From contig WBMV01004345.1 in assembly GCA_013396655.1 (NCBI GenBank), forward strand, positions 372,001 through 436,000: 64,000 nt of DNA, given 5' to 3'. The notes beneath the pieces are model-generated. The model had not been told where the DNA came from and ran no database searches. It saw only the letters and a program-made list of their open reading frames with translations. The DNA comes from Campylorhamphus procurvoides (Eukaryota > Chordata > Aves > Passeriformes > Dendrocolaptidae). Below are positions 21,411 to 34,100 of this stretch, one piece after another (positions within the stretch are counted from its first letter, which is position 1; every line of letters starts with the position of its first letter). The translations under genes were made by a program, and so were the position numbers.

Positions 21411-24400
21411 TAGACTGGGTGTAAGGGAGGTTTCTCCTGACAGTTCTTTGAGGTTTTTGTCTGGTTACAACCTAGACAAAACATATGACAGTCTTGTCAT
21501 AGTTCTCCAGCTGAAAGCACAGGGGGTGCAGTACTACACAAGTTATAGGGTGGCTGTATTTGGGTAGATTCTGAGCAAGACAGAACGCCTTCAGCATTGC
21601 AAGGACCAGGATGATTTTGGTTGTAAAATGGCAGGTAAGTAGTTCCAATGAGTGCTTTAAACTCTGTAGGTTTTAAAATAAAAAGCAAAAAGTTTCCCCT
21701 TGTCTGTATGGGTTATATATGGATTTCTGTCTCTCGTGTATCCACTGACACTGTCATGTTTTTATTCAGAAAGTGGTTCTTATTTTACGTGGCTTGGGCT
21801 ACACAGATGTATTTATTCCACAGAATATTTTCAGGTCTGGACTTTGCTGTTGAGAATGTCTACTTTGTTCCTCTGGCTTTCAGTAAGTAAATGACACCAT
21901 ATAAAGTGGCTCAAAATGAGAGTGTTTTGTAAATTAAAAATGTAAAATTTAATTTGGAATTTTATTTATCCCAGTCTTCAGAGTAGTCACATCTTGCCCC
22001 AGCCCTGAATGCTCCTTTTTGTTCAGGGTATTTTTGTCTTTCAAATTGTTTTGCTGTCTGAAACATTCTTTTTAGTGCCACACCTGATGTGTTACTGGTG
22101 AGGCAAAAAAAGATATTTTCACATCTTTCACATTTGCAGATGACTTGGTGTCAGAAGTGTCAGTATTTTATAAATGTGCAGATTACAATGGTTGCCACAG
22201 GGTTGCATGAAAGTGTTTATAAACATTGCATTTGATTCAAGATGTTGATGATTTTCTTAGTCACCAAGGGACATCTACCTTGAAAGCTAAAGACAGGTCA
22301 TATTTCAGTTTTTTCACTCTGTTTACATGCAATTGTTCTAACTATCTAAGAAATGGTCTAAATTGGTTGGGTACATGTTTATATAGTGGACTTTTACTGG
22401 CATAGCTCTGATAGCCAGGTGAGTTGTGTTCTGCCAGCTGATCCCACTCCAACCCACATGTCTGGAATTCTCTGAAATAAAACAAGATGCTACTGCCCTT
22501 AATTTTTTGCATTGCCCCATTGGTATTGCTGAGCAGAGGGAGCTTAAAGGAACATGGATCTTTGTTATGGGTGTTTCAGTTCACATTCTGCTATATTTGC
22601 TTAAATTGCTGGTGAATACAGGCTTATGTCAATCTGTGAATTAGAGTTTGCTTTTGTTGTCTCTGCTGCTGTGGGGCCCCTTTCCTGTCCCAGGTGGGTG
22701 AGATAAATGTCTTAAATCATTGCAGAGGTTTTCTTTGCCTGAGCATGTCTGTTATACCTAAACCAAAAACAAACAAAAAAACCCAAAGAGGATTTTTTAT
22801 TAGTACTACATTTTTAACTCTTGTGAGAATGAGACTGTGCTAATTTGGTTCGTCAATATAGCAACATCTGCCTTAGAAGCATTGCAGCAGTATAGAAAAT
22901 GTTATGCTTTACAGTATGCAGGCACATATAATCTGCTTATATAACACTAATGTTATACTAATATAGTATGGTCTACTATGATATGGTCTAATTGACATGT
23001 AGATATGCTCTGATTTAGTTGCATCCAGCATATGAGAAAAGGATTATAGTTTATTCATAGGATTTTTTCTCGCTTTAATTATTCTTACTTTTAGGAATTG
23101 CAAGCTGCTAATTCTATCTTAAAATCTCAGGATTGTTTTTCACATAATTCCCCTTCATCCAGCAGCCTGAAAAAGAGGAATTCCCTTTCAAAAGGTGTTT
23201 ATAAAATACTCTTATGCACTGAAAAGTCTCAGAGACAATGTCAAAGTATTGGGCAGAAACAAAACCTTGTTCCACCCTTTTCTGATTCTTGTGAAACTTT
23301 TCTGTGTCATGTGATGTGAACAGAAGAATCAGACTACTATTGTGTTGTTATGTCTCCACCTTCAAAGGGTTACATGCCTGTGTTGGCTTTCTGTAGAAAG
23401 GCATGGTCATGGCACACACCAAGGCTCACCCTTTAGACGCTGACTATATAAGTAGGTAGGTGGTGTCAGATTCTGTGTTGCTACAGAATGTTACCAGTGA
23501 CACCTGAACCACCTAGTTTTGGTCTACCTTATGGCTGCTTATAAGAGTTATTAAGCAGCTCGATCTTGAGTCAGATTCAGTTGGAGGTCTGAGAGTCTGG
23601 GGACCTGCCTGGTTTTGCAACATTCCTTTACAAAGAGAGGTGTTTGCATAAATTTTGCCCATAAATGTCTCTAAATTCCTAGATTTTTTGTATGTTTTGG
23701 CACTATTCCTCAATGCACACACTTTCAGCCTTGGCATATAGTAGTGAGGTCTAATTTTGCAGATTTGTGGTGCATCAGAACAGAGATGTTTCTTTGGTGC
23801 ACACACCCTCTCTCCCCGTGCTGAAGTGTTTTCCATTTGAATACAGAAGTGAACCTCTAGCTGTTAGCCTTGAGGAGGGCACTGCATGCAGGAGCCTGAA
23901 ACAATAGCTCTGACAGATCTGACGGGCTCATTCATTTCAGCAGTATTGCTGCTGATACTTAGTTATACTGTAAATTCAGTGCTGTTAACTATTTCACTGC
24001 TCAGGAGGATTAGAAAGAGCTGCAAAACCTACTAAGAGCCAGAGCTCATTTGGTACCATTGGTACCAGTGTGGGAGATGAGCCACCTTTTTAACCTCAGT
24101 CAAGAAGGACAACTGTCCCACTGGGGCTATAACTTCTCCCACTCTTGCTTTCTTCTTTTGCCCTGTAGTTGTTGCCATTATTTTCTTCTGGTGAACAAAG
24201 GCTAAGAAACATACTGAGACATAAAAAATTTTTTTAGATGCTGAAAATGAGAAGCCCATAAAGTTGACTGAAAAAGTCAAATCCAAGTGATGGGAACTTG
24301 TCACTGTGGAGCTCAGATCATATTGAGAATATCTGCACTAAAAGCAGAATATAAATTCTGCAATAGTAGAAGAATAGATAGATTATTCTGCAGCCAGAAT

Positions 24401-27400
24401 CTGGAAAGGGTGATGTTTTGCTCTGATGCTGCCGAGGGGTTGTATCACAATAATATGGTCTTGCCCTTGGGGAAGTGCCTAATAGAAAAGAAAAGAGAAG
24501 GTGACAAGAAATGACAACAGGGCATCCTATCAATTCTTTGTAGGAAAATAGTGTAGTTGCTAAAGCAAAGCACATATAACTAGACTGACTATGCTGACTT
24601 ATGGTATACTGCACAGGGTTAAACTTTTACCTTAGTCCAATATGGTTTTTCTGCTTTCCCTCTATGCTTTCTATAGGAGCTGTACAGCATAATGATAAAC
24701 CAGAGAATGCTGTTGTTTCCTTTTGATTGGCCTTATTTGTAATGTGAAAAGACAAGCCTTATTTTTATTCTTTATGGTGCTGCTCAGTAATGCCTGTTTT
24801 GAAAGGACTAGCAATAATGCAACGCAGAGTCACTGCAGATTTCCATCTCTGTGCCCTACCTCTGCACTGATCAATTTTCTCATACCCATAGAAGAGGCAT
24901 TGCTGTTTGTTCTTTATTGCTACTTTAGTACATAGGTATCAGCAAGGAAATTCATTACTAACCATGAATCAGCATACTTGTCTTATTTCAGGTTTGTTTC
25001 TTATCTGGTTATTTGTGATTGGTGTTTAATTTTCTTTCTTAATTGATGCACTTGTAATACCAAGAAAATTCATGTGGACCTCTTCCTCTCTTGATAAACC
25101 AGTAATACAGAAGTAAAGTTACTAAATATGTACAGGGTCACAGTTGTAAGGCATGTGGTTTTAATTAAGTTTTAACTAATTCCCTTTATCTTGTCATAGT
25201 AATTATGACTGTACAAGTCATGTCACATTAATATGTGAAAGCAGCACTTTGGCATGGCTGGTCAAGGAACAAAGCCTTTATGACCTGCCTTGTTAAATTA
25301 AACCAGAGAGACTGATCAACTTGTATTTTGCTTCTCTCTTTGATAAATTATGTTAAAGATGAAGAAAAACACCAAAGGGCCAGCACACATTGGTGCTAAA
25401 TATTGCTGAACTGCAGCAGCAAACAAATGGAGAGAAGAGTTCTTGTAGACCTTTTAAAGGCCCTGGGCTTTGATAATGAAAAATGAAATGACATATAGCA
25501 ATGAAATAGCTTAAGTGAATTGATAATGCCTGAAAAATTCTAAATTTTATCCTTTTTTTGTATGATATAGTTGGATAAAGTCGGGTCCATTTGGAGAAAG
25601 CTACTTTTCACCATTGTAGGAAAGTTGTTTGAAAGGGATAACTTACTATAAATTTGTGTTCCAGCTCACTTGGCAGTAGATTTCCTGTATAGGCAAGCTC
25701 TACCAGCAACCTTGTAGCTTAGCTAAGTCAGTTTTGGCTTTGTACTGATTTATGTATGTTTGAACTATAGCAGTTCTTCTCTTTATTACAATGTGAAGTC
25801 ATGCTCACAAAAACCAGAAAAAGAATGAATACCTTGTGTCAAATTCTTCATGGTGGCAGTTTGCTTCATCCCCTCACACCCCCGTGCCCAGCTCCTATGC
25901 ACACTTTGAAGGAGCAAAAGAGAAGTGCCCTTTTTTCATGCTATGGCAGTAACTGTTGGAGGGGTGTCTCACAGTCCCTCTGACTGCTATGCCAGTCTTG
26001 ATCTTTTTGAGTCATTTTTCATTATAAATAACTGTAGTGTCTGCTTCTGCTGTTTATGCATTAAGCTGCAGTAGGGACAATTTTTGAAGACTCCTGGCTG
26101 GATTCTTAGCTGGGGTCTGTGGCCTTTTCATAGCAGAGACTTTAATCAGTTTTGAAATTCAGTCCCCTGTTCTATGAGAATATGCTGAGTAATAGGAGCA
26201 TATCATTGTCACAACAGCTTGCAGGCAGATTCAGAAAGACCCATTTTCACATAGCTGCACTTATTTCTTTCCAAAATCTTGGGACCAAAAGGGACCAAAA
26301 AAACTTCTTTTCCTTTTTCAGACAAACATATCTAGAAAGAAGGTATGCCTAAGGTCCTTCTATCTGTAAGAACAGTCACTGTTGTATGTTGTTCTTCAAA
26401 AAAGAGGAGATAGTGTAGGATGTTGCTACATACCAATATTAACACTGCGTATTTAAGTTTTACATACTTATAGAAAAGCATTACATGCAAAGATGGACTG
26501 AATTTGGAAAGTAAGTAATCAGGAAAACAACAACTAAGAATAAGAGACCTATTTATGACTCTGGAAAAGAAGTTTGACATGGCCACCTGTTTGTCCACAC
26601 CAAGATTGGGAAGTTGCCTCTAATTGCCATGCCACTAAAATGAAACACAGCAGTAAGATGCTCTGAGGGCCCCCAGCATGTTCCAGAATTGCAAGATTAT
26701 TTTGATTAAAAACATAGCAAATGCCATAGAATTCAAAAAAAAGAAACTGTTGTAATTTAGAGACATGTGGGTCAAACTTTTCAAAGACTGTGAGAAAGCA
26801 ATAGCTGACATGAATTTCCGGAAAGTTCCATTTCACCACCATTTCAGTCAGCATTTCCTAAATCATAAGACACTAAGTATCTTTTGTCTGCAAAAAAGAC
26901 ACCAAGGTCTGATCTAGGAATTCTGTTTTACTAAATTAGTTATACAGTAAAGTAAGCATACACTTACTTTGACAAGAGACATATTTTACAGGCACGTGTA
27001 TGTTGGGCATTTAAAAAACTGTCTGCTCAGGAAACATTTAAGCAGACTCTCCTATATTTTCTCTCTAGTTCAATGGGAAGTTAAATGGCCCAAGGGCAAC
27101 TTTTGCTGCAGTCAACAGAATGACTGAATGTTCTTCGAGAATTAGCTCAGGAGTATTTACAAATCTCCATAAAAGAAGTGTCTGTAAAGGCATTTTCCTG
27201 AAACCAAATATAATTGTGGATCTTTACTGTTTTCAGAAAAATGTGCAAAAATATCATCCTCCTTCTCTCAGGCCTGTTCTCTACTTCCAGATTCACAACT
27301 AGCAAGACACAGCAAACCTACATACTTATCGATGTTGCTGTTTATTGCTGCACAATCTGCAAACAGGAAGCACCTGGGAGATTAAATCTCAGAGAGAGTT

Positions 27401-27967
27401 GTTAAAAGGGCAAGAAATCTGAGACCCTGGCAACTTAGAACACAGAAGGTGACTGCTGATATACTGAGACCATATAAAATATCAGAATTATGAATTGAGC
27501 TAGTGATTGGCAGGTTTCCTGCTTGACTAGAGGATTGTGATGAGAATTAGTGGGAAGTAGTGACTCAGAAACGTGGACGCTCTGTCTCTTCTTGTGAAGA
27601 GGGAAAGCCTGAATATATCCTGGATGTGTCTTAGAATGCATCATCTAGACTTTCATAAATCAAACTTCTGGTGTTTTTATACTTGCTTGTTGTTAATTGC
27701 AAGGGAAAAGTATGGAAGCTGGTTTTGATCTCCGGATAATTATCTCCCACTAATTACTGAAATGTGAAGGTTTGTGGTTAGAATATGGACAACCTTTTGC
27801 TGTTGGGGGAAAAAAAATGCATTTTAGGAGAGTTTTCAAAAGCATCCATATAATTGTTTGAATTTCTTGTGCTTGAGTTTTAAGTGAATAGGCTTTTTAG
27901 TTTTGTTTCGGCTTGCTTTTTATTAAAGAAAGAATTTTCACCATCTGACCCTGCATTAATCTAAGCA
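21411..27967. other. Non-coding block, several conserved-looking stretches
   Basis: No gene is recognised over 6.5 kb. The longest frame is 23513-23836 (minus, 107 codons, no motif). A short frame after an acceptor-like TTACTTTTAG at 23094 is discussed among the observations. Around 25150-25250 there is a cluster of TTAATTAA, TAATTATG and ATTAATATG motifs, as in homeodomain-bound enhancers. A doubled TGGTACCA occurs at 24051-24067. A T/A-rich stretch lies near 22920-22990. Confidence 0.5.
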
Positions 27968-28129
27968 ATGAAAGACTCTAATCAGATGCTGCAATGTGCC
28001 CATTTCCTGCAGGCTTCTAACATGAATTGGAACCTGCTGGAAACAGAAGCTGACTTTCTCAGCAAGTCGTTGTTCAAAGTGAGCAGGAGATCTCAGGAGT
28101 GGCACCTTTTATTCCCCAGCAGGAGCTGA
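27968..28129 (+). other. Candidate small ORF (53 codons) or conserved element
   Basis: An ATG at 27968 opens a frame of 53 codons ending in TGA at 28127-28129; an in-frame TAA lies just upstream at 27962-27964. The product would be soluble and mixed in composition, with no signal peptide, beginning MKDSNQMLQCAHFLQ and including NMNWNLLETEADFLSK. I do not recognise the family. Within it, CATTTCCTGCAG ending at 28012 resembles a splice acceptor, and TTCAAAGTGAGC at 28073-28084 a weak donor, so part could be an exon instead. The stretch is less repetitive and less AT-rich than its neighbours. A non-coding conserved element is equally possible. Confidence 0.25.
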
Positions 28130-31100
28130 ACCCCTACTTTACTGAAGCAAAAAAAAAAAAGATGTAGAAACACTAAGACTGACATCAAAGGTTAAGAAAA
28201 TAAAGCCTGAAAGTGAGAAGGAGAGTGGGGAGGGGTATTAATACAGGTCTGATGGAGCCTGCTCTTCAGAATCATGCCTTTTTCTTCAGACACTCCTACT
28301 TGCTTGCAGAGCTTGTCACTTTAGAGGGTCTGCAGTGAAAGGTGCTCCAACATTCCTCTGCTTCTACCCTGACAGCCAAAGATAGGTTGTTTGCTGTAAT
28401 ATTAATCTTGTTTCCATCACACAGCAACTAATAGTTGCTCAGTCTTACCTGCTCCCAAGTAAATGATTCAATTCATCATCCAAGTCAACAAAAGAACCCA
28501 AATTCATCTCTGGAAGTTAAAGAATCTCAATATTGCATAATCTACATTCCTATCAGTATTATTTCCTGATATTTAACATTTTCTCCCCATTCTCCATAAA
28601 ATCAGTGGACATTTTTCTATGTAATGTATTCAAAGAAAAAAATGCTGTACTTTGGAGGGTTTCCTGAGCTAGTGACATAAGATTTTTTTTTCTTTGGAAT
28701 AAGAAGAAAAACAGTATGCAGTTTCCTAGTGTTAACTTTATCCTAGTGCATTTCACTGGTCCTCAAAAGGGAAAAGATTTGTATTTTCAACCCCCCAGTT
28801 GAAGCAATATTTGTTCAATAACACCACACCATCCCTCCAAAACAAAAACTACCACAAACCAAAACCAACAACAAAGAAACCACAGATTTTACAGCTTGGA
28901 GAATAAGAAACATAACATTCACATTGCCGAGCCTAGCCAGTGTGAGACAAAAACACTGGAAGCAAGAGATGCAAAAAGAACACTTGTATCTGTACATTTA
29001 GTGGAAAATTAAAAATGGCAATAACAATATTCTAATTGTAAGATGTTCTTTCTAATTTGTAAGTGATTCTGGTCAAAGACTAGCCTAGAAACACCCCCCC
29101 CCACGTCCTGCTTACTCAGCTCAGTGCAGCAGCTGTTCCAATAAGCAATTTGATGTTTAGCACCTGAGAATTTGCTCTCTCCTTCAGCCAGGATTGCAAG
29201 CTCAACAAAATTTATAAAAGCATGAAGTTTCATAACTCTTTTTCCCTAATGCAATAGCCATAGAAAATCTGGGTTATGGTTCATTCATTAGCTTTCTATT
29301 AAAATTGGTTTTTATATTTTAAAGCTTTCCTTTTTTCCCCCAACACAATGGAAATCTCTCCTGTGTGTTGCAAAGGAAGGATTTAAAAGAAGGGATGGGG
29401 GAAGAGTACAAGAGAAAGGTGGTGCTGATTCTTACCTTCAAATAGCTTGATTAAAAAAACATTCTTTGCTTGTGGCCTACAACCAGCAGTCTACTATTAT
29501 TTATGAATAAAAAGATGAAATAGAAAATTCATCTTCATTATCTTTTTCAAATTTATTTTAAAAATAAAAAAAATATTTATTTCTCAGATTCTTAGAATTT
29601 AAATTCACATAAATTATACCAATTCTTGGGTCAACTTCTCTCCAAGCTCTTCCAGTTTTGTCAGCTCCAGCAGGTTTTGTATGAATCTCACTATATTTAT
29701 CTCAAATTCTTCAAGTCCTGGTAAGACTTATTGTTACTGCTTTCTCAATATTGCATCAGAAAAGTTGGCTCAAACATACCCATAGACTTCAGGAACAAGA
29801 AGCAAAAAGGTGTCTTAGACTTATTTTTATTAAAACCAAGCCCACAAAACTTTAAACCCACTTAGGAAAAGACTTCTCTTCTAAAGAAATATATATTTTG
29901 CCTGTATTGCATTGATTCTTCCCAAAGAGGGGCATTGCTTCCTTAGGTCTGAAAAGCTGTTCACCAATCGCTTCCTGGTTTTGGTTCTAGGTCAGTTCTT
30001 GGCTGCTTTTATTTGGACTTCTCAGTAATTGTGATGCTCAGCATGGCTCTTGGGAGCTGGGATCTGTGGGAGTTTGGGGCACGGAGGATGCAGCCTGAGA
30101 AATAAGAAAGGTTTTGTGAAGGCAAGAGATGTCAGAGAGGTTTCACCCAAGAGCCTCTCAAAGTGTGGTTAGATCCTCCTTTTCAAGTGGATGTCCTACT
30201 AAGTCTGAACACGAAAGGGAAGTCTGTGTTTGATGCCAAGCATTAAAATTCTGTGGGATGGGCAGGGGCTGGAGGAGAAAAAGGGAATTGGGGAGGCAAA
30301 AGAATGTGTTAAAATATTCTTTCACTGGATGCAGAAATTATTTCTCAAATTTGCTTTTCTCTTAACTGTTTAGCAGTTACCAGAAGTGCAGTTACATTGT
30401 GAAAAAATTCTGATGGGGATGAGAGCATTAAAAAAAAAAAGCAGCAATGTATCATCAGTTTCTTTTATGATTTACTGCTAAAAAGGAATATTTCATCAGC
30501 TGTATGAGCAAGAAGAGATTGCTGACAGCTTTGTAGCTGTTGCTCTCAGAAAAATCTTAGTGCGCACCAGAACAGATCAAAGCAAACCCATCCTTGTATT
30601 GGAATAAAAAGATGGGTTTGGAGCTTGCTAACTGATCTACCAGAATTACTAGTTGTTTCTGGGCCTGTTTCCTGTGAGGCTCTAAGGCATTGAGGAGAAA
30701 GGACTTGAAAGCTGAAGGCAAGGTTGTCTGTTATTGTTGGGTGGATGCAGGTGGAGGATGGAAACCAAGGAGAAGGTGAAAAGTCCTAACTATGCAGGAT
30801 CTCCTCTCTGAGGGCAGACTAAGAACTCTATTCTCATCAGACACAGCATGGTATGAAGATAATTTTACAAGACTATGAGCTCTCCTGATATTTATGAGGA
30901 AATTTATATTAATTTCCTCAAGACAAAGACAACTTGGCTACTTTTTCAACAGAAATAAATTGCCAAATGCATATAAAGCTCTTTCTCCCTCGTTCCTACT
31001 GTAAGATACCACAGATCTGTAATTTGCTTGAAATTACAAAGGAAATAGAAGACAGAGTAGACATCAGTGAGGGTTTGCTTTTATCACTGTTTTGGTCACA

Positions 31101-34100
31101 GCAGACACTTTCTGTCATTCCTCATATAGAAAAGGACTACCATCTAAAATGTGTGCAATTCTGAGAGAATTTGGAAGCCAAGATTTTTTGTGTTTGGCAT
31201 TCTATTAGAACAAAAGGGCTGAAGGTACAGTGAAAGTTATTGTCTTTGGTATTTGTGCACTTTTAAGGATGATATTCCTAAATATTCTTGCTTGGATGGT
31301 GGAAGATGACCCTTAAACAGGAAGTAGTAGCACCATGTGTTAGTACACTGCTTAAATGTGTAGCAGTGTTGTCAGAGTATTGGTGGCTGTGGTATTAGAA
31401 TAGAATTTGGCAGGCCTTGTTCTGTCTAAATCTGGGCATGTCACTTTTCCTTTGGTACTTGTTCCATTCTCCCCCTTTTGTCTTGTCTATTCTTTCTTAG
31501 AGTAAGGTGACTATCTTTTATTATGATGATTGCACAATGATAGCGCTATGAGAAATCTATTTCTTCTGAGGGTTTTCTAGGCAGCGCTGTTATATGTGAA
31601 GTCATCTAGCATTCAGGGACAGTCTGGTTTTAATTCTTCAGTGTCTTTGGAGACAAAACCCTTTTATATCTCTATGCAGATAACAGTCTTTAAAAGGTTT
31701 TGGATCTCGTTGTTAATTCCAGGGACATGTACACTATCTGTATGTTCAGCGTTTTATGATCATGCTGCAATATTAAAAATACAGGCTGTTGTAGAGAGGG
31801 CTGTCAGTTGAGGCAGGCAATACAAACAACACAAGCAGTGCATTTACCAAGCTTGGCATGATCATTATTTGGGGTGGGATTTTAGTTAAATTAGTTGAAA
31901 TGACAACACGTTTGGAATGAAATGAGATTCGATGGCAAATTGAGATTAATCAAATGAGTATGACATGCCTTCAACTGATAATGAGGTTTATGCAAACGTG
32001 CACTGTTCTCTCTGTTCCAGTGATCCCAAGTACACATAACCAGCTGAAATGCCTGAAGTGGAGTGTTAAAATTAGCTGTAACTTCACTGATCTGTTGTAA
32101 CAAGAAGTTAATTTTGTCTGAAATTTTGTCTGAGGTTAATTTCATCTGAAACAACTACTGTCTCTTCTAGTTGTAAACTTGAAGTTCTCTGTGTGCACAT
32201 GGTGCCACCTGACACAGGTTAAATGTCAACACTGTGTCCTCTAGCTTCCTTTAAAGGACCCCTACTAATGATATTGTATCATTGATCCAGTGGTCAGCAC
32301 AGCTCAAAGGTAAGATCAGCTTCAATGCTTTTCCTTTCTCCTTCCTTCTCATTTATAGTGAAGTTGCCCTCAGACAACTTTCACATTTTCACGCTTGGGG
32401 ATGAAACCTACTTATTGGTGAAGTACCCTCTGCATTCAATTATCAGATTTTACTGCTACATTACTGTTGCATGTTCATAGCTAGAACTTTCCACGAGAAA
32501 TCTTTAAGATGACATGAAAATATCCACAGGCACTGTTCATATCACTTCAGATGTGAAGGTCTTGTCCATCAGTACAGTGTTGTGAAGAGCTAAGGTGCTT
32601 CTGTGCCCAACATGGGGTAACTTTCATTAGCTAGAAGTTTTAGAGTGTTATTACAAAATAACTGTCTAGTTATGCTGTAGAGCCTCTCAATATTTCTGTT
32701 GATTACCATACAATTAGAATATTTAAAAAAAAATTGTAGCTTCAAATAATATTTTTCTAAATGGGACTTACAATTCACAGTTTTGAGTATGACTGAAAAT
32801 ACTCAATTTGATATTTCACTTTCAAGGAATTCAGAGTTATCATAAATAAACCTTTAGGCTTTGATTGTTCATTTTACAGAGCATATTAAAACTGAAGTAA
32901 AAGTAATTCATAGTATCTGTGAAATGCCTTGCTTTGAATTTTCTTATCTGTATGTTTGTGTGTATGTATGTGTACCTTTTGTACTATGTGTATATAAAGA
33001 AATGTGTACTTAATGGGTTTAAATAATGACTGGAGAAATTAATGGCAAACCCCACCCAAGCCCACCATGAATTTGAGTGCCCTGTTTCTCAGTGGAGAGC
33101 TCAAGAGTATGCTGGGAAAATAACACTGTGTGTTTTCATGCTGTTGGCTGCAGTCAGAATACTGAGAGGACTAGATGGACCTCTACTGTAAGTGCTTGAC
33201 TCCTTTATTCTAAAAGGTGAAATATAAACCCCTCACCCAGTGGATGGAAATTAAGTCAAAACCAGTGTAGTCAATGAACACCAACTCTTTCCTTATGAAT
33301 GAAGAAATGAAAAATTCTACAACATATTGGAGTTCCAAGACATTTTCTTGTTCAGACTAGGAAAGAAAATCTGAGAAAATATAACTTTTTTTTTCTCCTT
33401 TTAAAACTGAAAGAAAACAGGACATATGAAAATCTGATTCTACATCAACATTTGTATTTTCTGCCTCTAAAATAATCTTCGTCATGGAGAGAAGTGTGCA
33501 TGTGATACTATGGAGACAGAATTTGTTACTTATATAGTTAACTTGAGTAAGTAATTCAGAAACTAATCACTGCTGAATGATTTTCGTCTTGGATGTTTAT
33601 TATGCAGTTTGAAATTTAAAATATTTGAACCATATTTTTTCTGATAAGTCCTGCTGAATAACAAATGTTTTGCTAAATGCTTTGTTGGAAAAAGACAAGA
33701 ATATCCATCAAACTGTAATAAAATGTAACCTGTTCATTTCAAAAGGTTCCCACACAGAACTCCCTGGAATGTAGTGTAACATCTGTAAATGCTTCTGATG
33801 CCTGGGACCCTGTTCTTCTTAGCACAGGTACAGACTTCATCCTGAAAGAGCCTTTTTTATTTAAAATGTGGCACAGAGAGATAAACCAAGAGAGAGAGGG
33901 GGAGATGACTGGTGATTTTGAACCATTAATATGTTAGGCATGTCAAAATGCCCCATGGAGCCACACAGTGCCTTAACCAAGGATTAATTTAGACTGAACC
34001 ATAAACTAAAGGTAAAACAAAATTGCTGTGAAATGCTAATAAAAAAATTTCTTCCAAAGCCACTCTATCAAGCAAATCTTAAAAGAAGAAAATGTTCCAC

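Noticed and set aside
22920..22990. TA-rich stretch with repeated TATGGTCTA
   Set aside because: Two copies of a nine-base word in AT-rich DNA; too short and imperfect to call a tandem repeat or element.
24051..24067. Doubled TGGTACCA
   Set aside because: Two eight-base palindromes close together, but no supporting context; likely chance.
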